Origin: Brucella pseudintermedia
GTDB taxonomy: Bacteria; Pseudomonadota; Alphaproteobacteria; Rhizobiales; Rhizobiaceae
Length of the DNA: 64,000 nucleotides
NCBI RefSeq assembly: GCF_042697365.1
Contig: NZ_CP137605.1
Strand: one strand, 5' to 3'
In this document: piece by piece, positions 39,358 through 48,900 of the stretch
Position numbering within the stretch: position 1 is the stretch's first letter
How the letters are laid out: each line of letters starts with the position of its first letter
Notes under the pieces: generated by a model
Database searches by the model: none
The model's input: only the letters and a program-made list of their open reading frames with translations
Told to the model about the DNA's origin: nothing
Made by a program: the position numbers and the translations under genes

Positions 39358-40803
39358 TCAACGCACCAGAATATTGCGGAACTGCCATGGGTCCTTGGTG
39401 TCGAGGTCTTCCTTGAACAAGTGGCCGCGGCCTTCCAGCGGTGTCCAGTCGGTATAATAGCCGTTCACGGGACCCAGATACTGCATCTGGACTTCAAGGC
39501 AGCGGCGGTAATCCATTTCATCGGTCTCGACGATGCCGCTTCGCGGATTTTCCAATGCCCAGACCATGCCGGCCAGAACAGCCGAGGAGACTTGCAGGCC
39601 GGTTGCATTCTGATAGGGCGCGAGCTTGCGCGCCTCCTCGACGCTCAATTGCGAGCCATACCAATAGGCATTCTTGTCGTGGCCATAGAGCAGAACGCCA
39701 AGCTCATCGCTGCCATCCAGAATTTCATGCTCTTCCAGAACGTGCTGCACCGGCTGCGCTTTGCCGCCCGCGCCGAACATTTCGTCAAGCGCCAGAATGG
39801 CGTCATTGCTCGGGTGATAGGCGTAGTGGCAGGTCGGACGGAAATCGAGCTTGCCTTTCTTGTCGCGCAGCGTGAAAAAGTCGGCGATGGAGATCGCTTC
39901 ATTGTGCGTGACCAGCAGGCCGTATTGCGCGCCGAGCGTCGGGCACCATGTACGAATGCGGGTATTGCCGCCGGGCTGTTCAAGGAAAATCGCGGCCTTG
40001 TTGCCCTTTTTCTGCTTGCGGGCATTCTTGGGCATCCATTTCTCATGGCTGCCCCAGCCAAGTTCCGCCGGTTGCAGGCCTTCGGCGATAAAGCCTTCGA
40101 CGGACCATGTGTTCCAGAAAGTGTTGAATGGCTTCGGCTCCCTGGCGCGCTGGGTGTCGCGTTCCGCGATATGAATACCCTTGACGCCAGCCTTCTTCAT
40201 CAGCTTCGCCCAGCCGTGACGGTCATCCGCCGCCGGTTCGGTGAAATCGAGCTTCAATTCGGTCGCAAGGTCGACCAGCGCTTTCTTGACGAACCACGAG
40301 ACCATGCCGGGATTTGCGCCGCAGCAGGAAACCGCGGTCGGGCCGCCGGGGTTCTTTCGCTTTTCAGTCCGGACCGTTTCGCGCAGCGCATAATTGGTGC
40401 GCGAGGCATTGTCGGCTTTTTCATCGAAATAGAAGCCGAGCCAGGGCTCCACTACCGTATCGATATAAAGCGCGCCATGTTCCCGGGCGTAACGCATCAG
40501 GTCGAGCGATCCGGTATCGACCGAAAGATTGACGACGAAGGGCTGGCCCTCCGTTCCTTTCAGGAGAGGGCCGAGAACCTTCTTGTAATTGTCCTTGGTG
40601 ATCGCTTCCTTGACGAAGCGAATGCCTTTGTCGTCAAGGATCTTGCGATTGGCTTCGCTCGGATCGATCACGACCATGCGTGATTGGTCGAATTTGAAAT
40701 GACGTTCAATCAGCGGCAGGGTACCGCGCCCGATCGACCCGAAGCCGATCATGATGACAGGGCCAGTTATCTCGCCATAGACTTGCCATTTCGCTTTCGC
40801 CAT
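39358..40803 (-). CDS. hss: Homospermidine synthase
   Basis: The protein has 481 residues and is a full-length alphaproteobacterial HSS. The NAD-binding motif MIGFGSIGRG is at residues 18-27. SCCGANPGMVSWFVKKAL and the later HYAYHPSNDAI, GLQVSSAVLAGMVWALE motifs follow. It condenses two putrescines (or putrescine and spermidine) to homospermidine using NAD-bound redox chemistry. The putrescine source is probably the ornithine decarboxylase at 59567. Homospermidine is a major polyamine of this group. Confidence 0.95.
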   Translation of the reverse strand: MAKAKWQVYGEITGPVIMIGFGSIGRGTLPLIERHFKFDQSRMVVIDPSEANRKILDDKGIRFVKEAITKDNYKKVLGPLLKGTEGQPFVVNLSVDTGSLDLMRYAREHGALYIDTVVEPWLGFYFDEKADNASRTNYALRETVRTEKRKNPGGPTAVSCCGANPGMVSWFVKKALVDLATELKLDFTEPAADDRHGWAKLMKKAGVKGIHIAERDTQRAREPKPFNTFWNTWSVEGFIAEGLQPAELGWGSHEKWMPKNARKQKKGNKAAIFLEQPGGNTRIRTWCPTLGAQYGLLVTHNEAISIADFFTLRDKKGKLDFRPTCHYAYHPSNDAILALDEMFGAGGKAQPVQHVLEEHEILDGSDELGVLLYGHDKNAYWYGSQLSVEEARKLAPYQNATGLQVSSAVLAGMVWALENPRSGIVETDEMDYRRCLEVQMQYLGPVNGYYTDWTPLEGRGHLFKEDLDTKDPWQFRNILVR

Positions 40804-40946
40804 TTTCTTCCTCTCGCGCGCCGCAGAATTGCGGTCAGGTTATCACCCGCTTTAGCTGATGTGCGGAAACGATAACACAACTTCATAGAAAGAAAGAAAC
40901 GTCACAAGGCTATGACATCAATACATGTTTAATGGATATTAGGATT

Positions 40947-41588
40947 TCAGTTATCGACCAGCTTTGCCCGGATCATGCCGCGCAATGAATTGCCGACAAG
41001 AATGTTGCGCGCGTTTTTCAGCGTTTCGACGGTAACGATTCCCTCTTCAACGACATTGTCGTTCAGCAATTCACGCCGCAGCACCCCGTCGAGAAGGCCG
41101 CATGAAAGGGCCGGCGTCCTGCAGGCCGCACCGCCGACATCCAGAAATATCGAGGTAATGGTTCCTTCGCAGACCTCGCCCCGATCATTGAGCAGGATGA
41201 CTTCGTCTATCTCTGCCGGCGAGTACTCTTCGCGAGCCGCGATATAGGCCTGCCGCCGTGTCGTCTTGTGGCGCAACAGGGGATCGTCGTGCTTGAGACG
41301 TGTGCGGGCAATCGCGATCCGCCAGACCGTCTGGGACGGCAATGGTTCATAGGGAACGCTTGAGACAGTGACGACCCCGTCGGGAGCGAGCGCCAGCCGC
41401 AGCTTCAAGGCTTGTTCACCGGACCCGGTTTCCGCGAGCTTTTGCCGAATGGCTTCCATATTGCAGGCAAAGCCCAATTCACGCGCGGAATTTTCAAGGC
41501 GCGCCATATGCAAGTCGAAGCGCAGAATGCCGGAGAGCGGCTCCGAGCGCATGGTTTCGATCAGTTGGTAATCGGGTTCGGTCGTCAC
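40947..41588 (-). CDS. pabC: Aminotransferase class IV, aminodeoxychorismate lyase-like
   Basis: The start is taken as GTG 41588 because its GTGA overlaps the pabB TGA by four bases. An ATG at 41642 would overlap pabB by 58 bases. The protein has 213 residues. It has the PLP Lys108 (LLRHKTTRR), and the later EVILLNDRGEVCEGTITSIF and LDGVLRRELL, typical of branched-chain aminotransferase/PabC folds. PabC releases pyruvate from aminodeoxychorismate to make p-aminobenzoate. Pairing with pabB supports that role, though branched-chain aminotransferase activity is a looser alternative. Confidence 0.85.
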   Translation of the reverse strand: MTTEPDYQLIETMRSEPLSGILRFDLHMARLENSARELGFACNMEAIRQKLAETGSGEQALKLRLALAPDGVVTVSSVPYEPLPSQTVWRIAIARTRLKHDDPLLRHKTTRRQAYIAAREEYSPAEIDEVILLNDRGEVCEGTITSIFLDVGGAACRTPALSCGLLDGVLRRELLNDNVVEEGIVTVETLKNARNILVGNSLRGMIRAKLVDN

Positions 41589-42745
41589 GGCCTGTGCCCC
41601 TTGTGGCTCGACAGTGCCGCGAACCGTGCTTTCAGAAGACATTCCTCGTACTCCGCTTGCGCCGTGGAATCGAAGACCACACCGCCCCCGACATTGAAGA
41701 TCGCACGATTTTCATCCAGAAGCGAGATCGTGCGGATGGCAACGTTGAAACGCATGCGTCCGCTTGGTTCGATCCAGCCGAGCGAGCCGCAATAGATGTC
41801 TCGCGGCCCGGTCTCCAGCTTACGCAGGATTTCCATGGCGCTGATCTTCGGCGCGCCGGTGATCGAGCCGCACGGGAAGAGGGCGGCAAAAAGCGCGCGC
41901 AGGGACAGGTTTTCTTTCAGTCTGGCCCGCACGCGGCTGATCATCTGATGGACAGTGGGATAGGTTTCAACGCGAAAGAGTTCCGGCACGTCGAGCGAGC
42001 CTACTTCGCTGATGAGCGAAATATCATTGCGCAACAGATCGACAATCATGCGGTTTTCAGCCTGATTCTTGGGATCGTTCAGCAGAAACTGGCGGTTACG
42101 CTCGTCTTCTTCTGGCGTTGCGCCGCGCGGCATGGTGCCTTTCATCGGATGCGTTTCGATCCACCCGTCGCCATCGACCTCGAAGAAAAGTTCCGGCGAT
42201 CGCGACAGGATGATCGGTCCACCGAGATCGCAATAGGTCGCGTAGCGAACCGGCTGACGCTTCGCGAGCATGTTGAACAGGACCAGCGGGTCGCCGTCCC
42301 ATTCCGCGTGGATCGGGAAGGTTAGGTTGCCCTGATAGCAATCGCCTTCGCGCAAATGCTGGTGCAAGCGCTCGAAACGGGGCGCGTAGTCTTCGTACGA
42401 CCATTGCGCGACCGGATTGCGCAGAAAGGTGGCATTGTCTTCGCTGTGGCCGTGCATTCGCTCATCGGACGGGCCGTCAAACACGCCGAAGCAGAGAAGC
42501 GGCGCATGGCGCCCCTCCGGAAGAAGCGGTTTGAGCTTGGGTTCGAGAAGATAGCCAGCCTCATAGGAAAGATAGCCCGCAAGCCACTTTCCGGCCTTGT
42601 GCGCCTCTTGCATAGCATCCCATGCCGGATCGAACTCCTCCGGCGTGTCGGCGCGGATGATCGCCGAGGGGGCCGCGAACAGCACGTCGCGGCCCGCCTT
42701 GTCGTCCCGAAAGAGAATAAGCGGTTTGTTACCCGGCTGGGCCAC
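41585..42745 (-). CDS. pabB: Aminodeoxychorismate synthase component I
   Basis: The protein has 386 residues, shorter at the N-terminus than the 450-residue enterobacterial protein. The chorismate-binding core is present: MKGTMPRGATPEEDE, MIVDLLRNDISLISEVGSL and GSITGAPKISAMEILRKLE. It aminates chorismate to aminodeoxychorismate for folate. No pabA gene is seen nearby, so the glutaminase must come from elsewhere. Transcription continues into pabC by the GTGA overlap. Confidence 0.92.
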   Translation of the reverse strand: MAQPGNKPLILFRDDKAGRDVLFAAPSAIIRADTPEEFDPAWDAMQEAHKAGKWLAGYLSYEAGYLLEPKLKPLLPEGRHAPLLCFGVFDGPSDERMHGHSEDNATFLRNPVAQWSYEDYAPRFERLHQHLREGDCYQGNLTFPIHAEWDGDPLVLFNMLAKRQPVRYATYCDLGGPIILSRSPELFFEVDGDGWIETHPMKGTMPRGATPEEDERNRQFLLNDPKNQAENRMIVDLLRNDISLISEVGSLDVPELFRVETYPTVHQMISRVRARLKENLSLRALFAALFPCGSITGAPKISAMEILRKLETGPRDIYCGSLGWIEPSGRMRFNVAIRTISLLDENRAIFNVGGGVVFDSTAQAEYEECLLKARFAALSSHKGHRP

Positions 42746-42753
42746 AGGTTTGC

Positions 42754-44616
42754 TCAGTCTTCCATGGCTTCGAGTTCATCGATGATGCCTTCGATCACCG
42801 ACAGGCCCTTGCTCCAGAAGTCCGGATCGGTTGCATCGAGGCCAAATGGCGCAAGCAATTCCTTGTGGTGCTTGGTGCCGCCAGCCTTCAGCATGTCGAA
42901 ATACTTCTGCTGGAAGCCCTGTTCGGAGTTCTGGTAAACCGCATAGAGCGAATTCACGAGGCAATCACCGAAAGCATAGGCATAGACATAGAACGGCGAA
43001 TGGATGAAATGCGGGATATAGGTCCAGAAGGTCTCGTAACCCGGATTGAGATTGACGGCATCGCCAAGGCTTTCGCGCTGCACATCCATCCAGATTTCAC
43101 CGATGCGTTCCGCGGTCAGTTCGCCTTCACGGCGCTCGGTGTGGACACGGCGCTCGAACTGATAGAAGGCGATCTGGCGCACGACCGTATTGATCATGTC
43201 CTCGGCCTTCTGCGCCAGCATGGCCTTGCGCTCACGCTTGTCCTTCGTCGCGGCCAGCAGCGAGCGGAAAGTCAGCATTTCACCGAACACGGATGCGGTT
43301 TCTGCGAGCGTCAGCGGGGTTGAGGCCATCAGCGCGCCCTGACTGCCCGCCAGAACCTGATGCACGCCATGACCCAGCTCATGCGCCAGCGTCATCACAT
43401 CGCGCGGCTTGCCCATATAGTTGAGCAGCACATAAGGATGCGCCGATGGCACGGTCGGATGCGCGAACGCGCCCGGTGCCTTGCCGGGACGGACTGGCGC
43501 ATCAATCCAGTTCCTGTCGAAAAACTTCTTCGCGATCTCGGCCATTTCCGGCGCGAAATTGCCATAGGCGGAAAGGACGGTTTCGCGTGCCTTGTCCCAT
43601 GGGATCAGCGCCTGTGGCGTTTCCGGCAACGGGGCGTTGCGATCCCAGTTTTCGAGCTTTTCAAGGCCGAGCCACTTGGCTTTCAGCCTGTAATAGCGGT
43701 GCGACAGGCGCGGATAGGCATCCTCCACCGCCTTGGCAAGCGCATCCACCACGTCCCGCTCGACGCGGTTGGCGAGGTGGCGGCTATCGGCGATGTCCTG
43801 AAAACCGCGCCAGCGATCGGAGATTTCCTTGTCCTTGGCAAGCGTGTTGGTGATCAGAGTGAAGGTGCGCAGATTGGCCGCGAAGGTCTTTGCCAGTGCT
43901 TCCGATGCCTTCTTGCGTACAGCGCCGTCAGCGTCCTGAAGCATGTTCAAGGTCGGCTCGATGCTCAGTTCCTTGCCGTCGATTTCAAAACGAAGCCCCG
44001 ACATGGTTTCATCGAACAGCCGGTTCCAGGCGCTGTAGCCGGTGACTGACTTTTCATGGAAAAGCTGCTCCAGCTTGTCGTCAAGCTGGTACGGCTTGTC
44101 GAGGCGCAGATCGTTGAGCCATGGTCGGTAATGGCCGATGGCTGCATTGTCGTTCATCGCTTTTTCCAGAACGGCATCATCAATGCGGTTCAGTTCCAGG
44201 CCGAAGAAAATGAGGTACGTGCTGGCGTCGGTCAGCTTTTGCTGCGTATCGCCGAAAAGCTTCATCCGCTTCGGGTCGGTGGTGTCGCCGTAGTAATAAA
44301 GGCCAGCGAAAGAGCCGATGCGGCCCATGAGCTCATCAAGTGCCTCAAATTCCCTGATCGCATCGGCAAAGTTGCCGCCACTGGGCTTGGCCGCTTCATC
44401 GCCGAGCTTGCCCTTCCAGCGTTCTTCAAAGGCCGCGGCATCCTTTATGGCCTTCTCGATATCGCTTTTCAGCTCCGGGCTGTCGGCTAATGGATAAAGA
44501 TCGGCCAGATTCCATTCCGGCAGAGTACCGAGATTAGCCTTTTCGCCTGCTGCCGCATCGCTGGCAGGCGCATGCAAAACTTTGTTGAAGGAAACGGATT
44601 CTGAAAAACGGGTCAT
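42754..44616 (-). CDS. pepF: Oligoendopeptidase F (M3 family)
   Basis: The protein has 620 residues from ATG 44616; TTGGAGA lies upstream. The zinc motif LAHELGHGVHQ (HExxH) and the following downstream Glu region (TLAETASVFGEML) identify a thimet-type metallopeptidase. It degrades short peptides in the cytoplasm. A much longer frame is open to 44907, but that part crosses the palindromic repeat and has no signal or ribosome site. It ends eight bases before pabB and points the same way. Confidence 0.93.
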   Translation of the reverse strand: MTRFSESVSFNKVLHAPASDAAAGEKANLGTLPEWNLADLYPLADSPELKSDIEKAIKDAAAFEERWKGKLGDEAAKPSGGNFADAIREFEALDELMGRIGSFAGLYYYGDTTDPKRMKLFGDTQQKLTDASTYLIFFGLELNRIDDAVLEKAMNDNAAIGHYRPWLNDLRLDKPYQLDDKLEQLFHEKSVTGYSAWNRLFDETMSGLRFEIDGKELSIEPTLNMLQDADGAVRKKASEALAKTFAANLRTFTLITNTLAKDKEISDRWRGFQDIADSRHLANRVERDVVDALAKAVEDAYPRLSHRYYRLKAKWLGLEKLENWDRNAPLPETPQALIPWDKARETVLSAYGNFAPEMAEIAKKFFDRNWIDAPVRPGKAPGAFAHPTVPSAHPYVLLNYMGKPRDVMTLAHELGHGVHQVLAGSQGALMASTPLTLAETASVFGEMLTFRSLLAATKDKRERKAMLAQKAEDMINTVVRQIAFYQFERRVHTERREGELTAERIGEIWMDVQRESLGDAVNLNPGYETFWTYIPHFIHSPFYVYAYAFGDCLVNSLYAVYQNSEQGFQQKYFDMLKAGGTKHHKELLAPFGLDATDPDFWSKGLSVIEGIIDELEAMED

Positions 44617-44628
44617 GAACATTCTCCA

Positions 44629-44732
44629 AGAGCATTTCCAGAAAAAGTGCGAAGCGGTTTTTCGTCGGATAATGCGTACAACCAAACAGACAGAGCGGCG
44701 CCGCGATCCGGCGCCAGCCGGAGCCGCTCTGT
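44629..44732. repeat. Composite palindromic repeat upstream of pepF
   Basis: The gcatttcc/aatgcg unit is followed by acagagcggc (44690-44699) with gccgctctgt (44723-44732), a perfect ten-base inverted repeat. It lies in the 5' region of pepF and may affect its mRNA. Confidence 0.6.
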
Positions 44733-44970
44733 CAAGCTCCTTCTCGCATGTCTTGTCATGATCGCCAAGAGGTGGGAAAAGGGCTTCGATCATTTGTGAG
44801 GGCTTGCCCCTCCAGACTGACGAATAATCAGACTGGCGAAGAAGCGGATGGTCGACGCAGGAAATGAATTCAGGATACAAATTTTGTGAAATGGGACACT
44901 GAGGCACATTTTAGTACCTTGCATTCACCGAAGGCTTGCCACCAAATAACGCGCCTAGAATACGAGACAT

Positions 44971-44983
44971 TTAAACTGTTTAA
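44971..44983. promoter_or_regulatory. Perfect 13-base palindrome upstream of the response regulator
   Basis: TTAAACTGTTTAA reads the same on both strands (odd centre T). It lies 42 bases before the regulator start and is a plausible operator, possibly for self-control. It is 34 bases upstream of the likely ribosome site. Confidence 0.45.
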
Positions 44984-45025
44984 GTATTTCGGGCGCGGGA
45001 ACTCCATAGGTGTTGATAACTGTTA

Positions 45026-46531
45026 ATGGCCACGCGCATACTCATAGCGGATGACGATCCGATCCATCGACGCAATCTGGAAGCGATAGTCATGCGCATG
45101 GGCTATCGGACCATTCTGGCGGATGGCGGGGCCAGTGCACTCAGCTTCGTCGGCCAGCGCAAGGATATTGTCCTTATGCTGCTCGATCTGTCGATGCCGG
45201 ATATGGATGGACTGACCGTCCTGCGGCGCATGCGCGAAGCTGGGAGCAGCGTTCCGGTGATCGTTCTCGTCCAGAACGACGATCTCCAGCCGGTTCTCCA
45301 GGCCATAAAAATGGGTGCGGTCGATTTCGTGACCAAGCCGGTCGCCTTCGAGCGCGTGCAGGTTTCCGTTTCCAATGTGCTGAAGATCGATGCGCTGACG
45401 CAGGAAATCCGCCGCGCCCGCTCTTCCCTGAAAGCCCATCTGACGCTTTCCGATATGGCGATCAAAAGCCCGGAGATGGAACGGGTCGGCATTCTGGCGC
45501 GCCGGGCTTCGGCGCTGGACGCGCCGCTCTTGATCGAGGGAGAGCCCGGCAGCGGCAAGGAGACGCTGGCGCGCGCCATTTGCAGCGGCAGCGTCCGCTG
45601 GCGCGGTCCTTTCGTGACGGTCGACTGTCGCACCCTTACGGTGGACAATGCCGACGAAGTTTTTTTCGGTGTTTCAACAGCACGCCGCGACCGCCGGGAC
45701 GGCGATGCGCTTAGCAGTCTGGGAAAGCTTGCGGAAGCCGATGGCGGCACGCTTTTCCTCGACGAAGTCGGCGCGCTGCCGCGCCACACGCAGATCAAGC
45801 TTTTTGCCGCGATGCAATCCGGCCAGTTCGAAACCGGCGGCGAGCGCACGCTTTCCAACGCGCGCATCATGGCATCGAACAGCCGCCCGCTGGCAGAACT
45901 TGTCGACATGGGACGTTTTCACGCCGGGCTTTACCACCTGCTTGGCTCCTTTGCCGTAACCATGCCGCCCTTGCGCAATCGTCCGGAAGATATTCCGATC
46001 CTCCTGCATCAGTTCATGATGCGCTTTGTCAGCGAGGAGCGGATGGGGCATATCACCGGCATCGCCACCCATGCGCTGGAAAAGCTGAAGGCCTACCATT
46101 GGCCCGGCAATGTGCGGGAACTGAAAAATGCCGTTTACCGTGCTGTGATCCTCTGCGACACTGGCGAGCTGACAGCGGGTGATTTCGCGCAGATCGGTGC
46201 CGGCAGCGAGGCTGCAAGGTCCGTACAGCAATCCGCCCGGTTTAACCTTGTCGATCAGGATCTAGGCGTGACTTCGGCCGGTCTGTTCAGTGGAATAGAC
46301 GGGACCGGCGAGGTTCGCACGCTTGCTGCAGCCGAGGAGGAAATGATCCGGTTCGCAATCGCCCATTATGATGGACAGATCAGCGAAGTCGCCCGGCGTC
46401 TGGGCATCGGAAGAACCACGCTTTACCGCAAGCTGAAGGAATATGGCATCGATGTGGCGTCGATCTCCGGCAAGGGATCGGGGGGCGAGGAAGAGGCCGA
46501 TATCACCCCTTTCAACCGTATCGCGGGCTGA
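45026..46531 (+). CDS. NtrC-like response regulator without GAFTGA loop
   Basis: The protein has 501 residues with the usual three parts. The receiver carries Asp54 (LLDLSMPDMDG) and Lys in FVTKP. The AAA+ domain has Walker A EGEPGSGKE (171-179), Walker B GGTLFLDEVGALP, and the late WPGNVRELKNAVY segment. The Fis-type HTH ends the protein (ISEVARRLGIGRTTLYRKLKEYG). The GAFTGA loop that contacts sigma-54 should lie near residues 216-222, but the sequence there is FGVSTARRDRR. It probably cannot activate sigma-54 and may bind DNA as a repressor or as a sigma-70-type factor. No kinase gene is adjacent. Confidence 0.85.
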   Translation: MATRILIADDDPIHRRNLEAIVMRMGYRTILADGGASALSFVGQRKDIVLMLLDLSMPDMDGLTVLRRMREAGSSVPVIVLVQNDDLQPVLQAIKMGAVDFVTKPVAFERVQVSVSNVLKIDALTQEIRRARSSLKAHLTLSDMAIKSPEMERVGILARRASALDAPLLIEGEPGSGKETLARAICSGSVRWRGPFVTVDCRTLTVDNADEVFFGVSTARRDRRDGDALSSLGKLAEADGGTLFLDEVGALPRHTQIKLFAAMQSGQFETGGERTLSNARIMASNSRPLAELVDMGRFHAGLYHLLGSFAVTMPPLRNRPEDIPILLHQFMMRFVSEERMGHITGIATHALEKLKAYHWPGNVRELKNAVYRAVILCDTGELTAGDFAQIGAGSEAARSVQQSARFNLVDQDLGVTSAGLFSGIDGTGEVRTLAAAEEEMIRFAIAHYDGQISEVARRLGIGRTTLYRKLKEYGIDVASISGKGSGGEEEADITPFNRIAG

Positions 46532-46840
46532 CCCATTTCACCTAACATACTGAATTTCAGACGTTTATCATGGACAGCCTGTCGGTGCTCGCAGGTACTG
46601 TTGCGAATTAAAGACTGTTAATAATTTTTTTACCATGGCGAAAATAGGTGCACGTGTGTGGCTTTTTTGCCATGGTGTCTCCTCATTTGTTGTTCACTAA
46701 GCGTCCATTAACCATTAAATCCGACAATCGGAGTTCGAGCGGAACTGGGGCGCAGGCTTTTTGTGACACCACAAAGAAAGCCCTGAGGGAAGCCTGGAGA
46801 ATGCCTCTGGGGGCGGAAAACGGTAAGGCGATACGATTCG
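46532..46840. other. Intergenic region before the DUF882 gene
   Basis: About 300 bases. It contains two TTAA-rich elements, TTAA-N6-TTAA at 46608-46621 and TTAACCATTAA at 46709-46719. Both resemble CtrA sites loosely (canonical TTAA-N7-TTAA); spacing is wrong in each case. I see no gene. Confidence 0.35.
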
Positions 46841-48823
46841 ATGAGCAGCATATCGACCATTAAAGCGCGCTTTGCGAAGGTGTGGACCGGAATAAAGGCC
46901 AGGATGAAGGTATCCGCGTCCGTTCCGTCTGCCCTTGCCGTCGCTGCGGCTGTCCTGGCGCTGTCTCCCGCGCAGGCATCGGCTGAAACCCGCTCTCTCA
47001 AGCTCTATTACGTTCATACCGGTGAAAAGGCGGAGATCGTCTTCAAGAGAAATGGGCGCTTCGATGCGCAGGGTCTGAAGAAGCTGAACGTTTTCCTGCG
47101 TGACTGGCGCCGCAACGAGCCGACCAAGATGGACCCGCGCCTGTTCGATCTGATCTGGCAGGTTTATCGCTCCACCGGCTCCAGCCAGTATATTACCGTC
47201 GTCTCCGCTTACCGTTCGCCGGCAACCAACGCCATGCTGCGTTCGCGTTCCGCGAATACCGGCGTCGCCAAGAAGAGCCAGCACATGCTTGGCCGCGCGA
47301 TGGACTTCTACATTCCCGGCGTTCCTCTGGCGAAGCTGCGCGGCATCGGCATGCGCTACCAGATCGGCGGCGTCGGCTATTATCCGCGTTCCGGCTCGCC
47401 TTTCGTCCATATGGATGTCGGCAATGTCCGCTCCTGGCCGCGCATGAGCCGCCGCGAACTGCTCGCGCTGTTCCCGGATGGCAAAACCGCGCATCTTCCG
47501 GCGGACGGCAAGCCACTGCCCGGTTATGAGCAGGCGCTGGCCATGATCGAAAAACGCAAGGCTGGCGGCGGAGAGGTCATGGTGGCCAGCAACTCATCGC
47601 CTCGTCGCAGCAAGAGCCTGTTCGGCGCGCTGTTCGGCGGCGGCGCTGATGAAGAAGAAGAAAGCGGCGGTGAAGTAAGCGCTCCACCGGCTTCCGCACG
47701 TCCTGCTCGCGCGGTGCCTGCGCGTCAGGCCCCGGCGGCTCCGGAAGAGCCGGTCCAGCAGCCGCGTGAAACGATGGTTGCCGCCTTGCCTGCCCGCGAG
47801 GCTCCCGTGCCGATGCAGGCGCCGCGTCCGGAAGCGGGGCTCGATGCCCAGGCACAGGCCGCAGCGGAAGTTCCGGTGGCCGCGCTCAACGTTCCGATTC
47901 CGGCCCGCAAACCGGCGATGGCGCCGCAGGATGCCGTGGCGCTTGCCGCAGCCGAACCTGCCGACGCTGCAGCCGCCGCTCGCGCTGCCGTGGATGCAAA
48001 CACGGTTCAGGTTGCCGATGCCGGCGTGCCGTCGTCGCTGATGAACGGTTTTGTGCCGGTACCGTCGGCGCGGCCGCAGCTTGAGACGGATAATATGCAA
48101 CTCGCCGCCGCGGTGATTCCGACAGCCCGTCCGATGCGCCCGGGCGAAAAACCTGCCGAGAGCGGCCAGGATGCGATTGCCGCGCTCGTCAACAGCGAGC
48201 AGGCCGAGCCGACACAAGTCGCCGAGGCTGGCAATGTTGACGTGCCGCAGCCGGGTGAAACGGCAGCTTTCCCGCTGCCGAAGGAAGCGCCGCGCGCCAA
48301 CACACAGCTTGCCCTGCTTTCCAAGAAGGATGAGATCGGCGAGCTGATAGCACCGCCTTCCGACGATTATTATGACAGCAAGCCGGTTGCTGACGCCGCT
48401 CCGAAGCAGGCTCCGGCACCTGTACAGATGGCTTCGGTGGCCCGCACCGCGCCAGCCAAGGCGACTGCGACGGCTTCTGCCGCTGTCCATAAGAAGGCTG
48501 CGGCGATTGGCAAGGCCGCCGAGACGGGCGTTCGCGCCACGGCAAAGGGTGGGCGCTACGTCGCCAAGGCCCAATCCACACCGCGTGCGGTGGTTCAGCC
48601 TGCCGTGATCCCCGCTTCTGAAGTTGCCCTGTCGACGGAATCCGTTTCCAGCGCTGTGCCGGTGACCAACCCGGTTCTCCGCAACGATGCGCTGCGTTCC
48701 GCTCCCGCCATGGTCTATACGGCAGGCTTCCAGCGCGGCAATCTGCCGACCGAACGCGCCAACCAGTTCAGCGGCAGTGCTGTTACCTTCCTGACGGTGG
48801 CGAAGTTTACCGAAACCAACTGA
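46841..48823 (+). CDS. DUF882 (M15-type) secreted protein with long Ala/Pro-rich tail
   Basis: The protein has 660 residues. Residues 1-48 form a long signal region ending QASA-ET. Residues about 55-200 are a DUF882/YcbK-type peptidase fold: SAYRSPATNAMLRSRS, SQHMLGRAMDF with His148 and Asp155, and FVHMDVG with His190 and Asp192. These residues form a zinc site like that of M15 peptidases, which cleave peptidoglycan peptides. The remaining 450 residues are rich in Ala, Pro, Val and Glu, probably disordered, and anchored in the cell envelope. The tail length differs greatly between species in this family, in my experience. The ATG at 46841 has AAGGCGATACGATTCG upstream. Confidence 0.8.
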   Translation: MSSISTIKARFAKVWTGIKARMKVSASVPSALAVAAAVLALSPAQASAETRSLKLYYVHTGEKAEIVFKRNGRFDAQGLKKLNVFLRDWRRNEPTKMDPRLFDLIWQVYRSTGSSQYITVVSAYRSPATNAMLRSRSANTGVAKKSQHMLGRAMDFYIPGVPLAKLRGIGMRYQIGGVGYYPRSGSPFVHMDVGNVRSWPRMSRRELLALFPDGKTAHLPADGKPLPGYEQALAMIEKRKAGGGEVMVASNSSPRRSKSLFGALFGGGADEEEESGGEVSAPPASARPARAVPARQAPAAPEEPVQQPRETMVAALPAREAPVPMQAPRPEAGLDAQAQAAAEVPVAALNVPIPARKPAMAPQDAVALAAAEPADAAAAARAAVDANTVQVADAGVPSSLMNGFVPVPSARPQLETDNMQLAAAVIPTARPMRPGEKPAESGQDAIAALVNSEQAEPTQVAEAGNVDVPQPGETAAFPLPKEAPRANTQLALLSKKDEIGELIAPPSDDYYDSKPVADAAPKQAPAPVQMASVARTAPAKATATASAAVHKKAAAIGKAAETGVRATAKGGRYVAKAQSTPRAVVQPAVIPASEVALSTESVSSAVPVTNPVLRNDALRSAPAMVYTAGFQRGNLPTERANQFSGSAVTFLTVAKFTETN

Positions 48824-48852
48824 TTATCGGTCAGATCATAACAAACCGAAAG

Positions 48853-48880
48853 AAAAGGGGCCCGAAAGAGCCCCTTTATT
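48853..48880. terminator. Bidirectional terminator
   Basis: Stem aaggggc/gccccttt around a ccgaaaga loop, flanked by A-rich and T-rich sequence. It lies between the converging DUF882 and eda genes. Confidence 0.7.
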
Positions 48881-48900
48881 ATGTTCCCATTTCGGCTTGA

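Noticed and set aside
39133..40683. 516-residue plus-strand frame opposite homospermidine synthase
   Set aside because: It is a coding shadow of hss; no start signal and no recognisable motif.
44617..44907. N-terminal extension of pepF by 97 residues
   Set aside because: The codons cross the palindromic repeat and give a random, Arg/Ser-rich sequence without a ribosome site.
46608..46719. CtrA-like boxes upstream of the DUF882 gene
   Set aside because: Spacing is 6 and 3 bases rather than 7. With two AT-rich 4-mers this is expected by chance.
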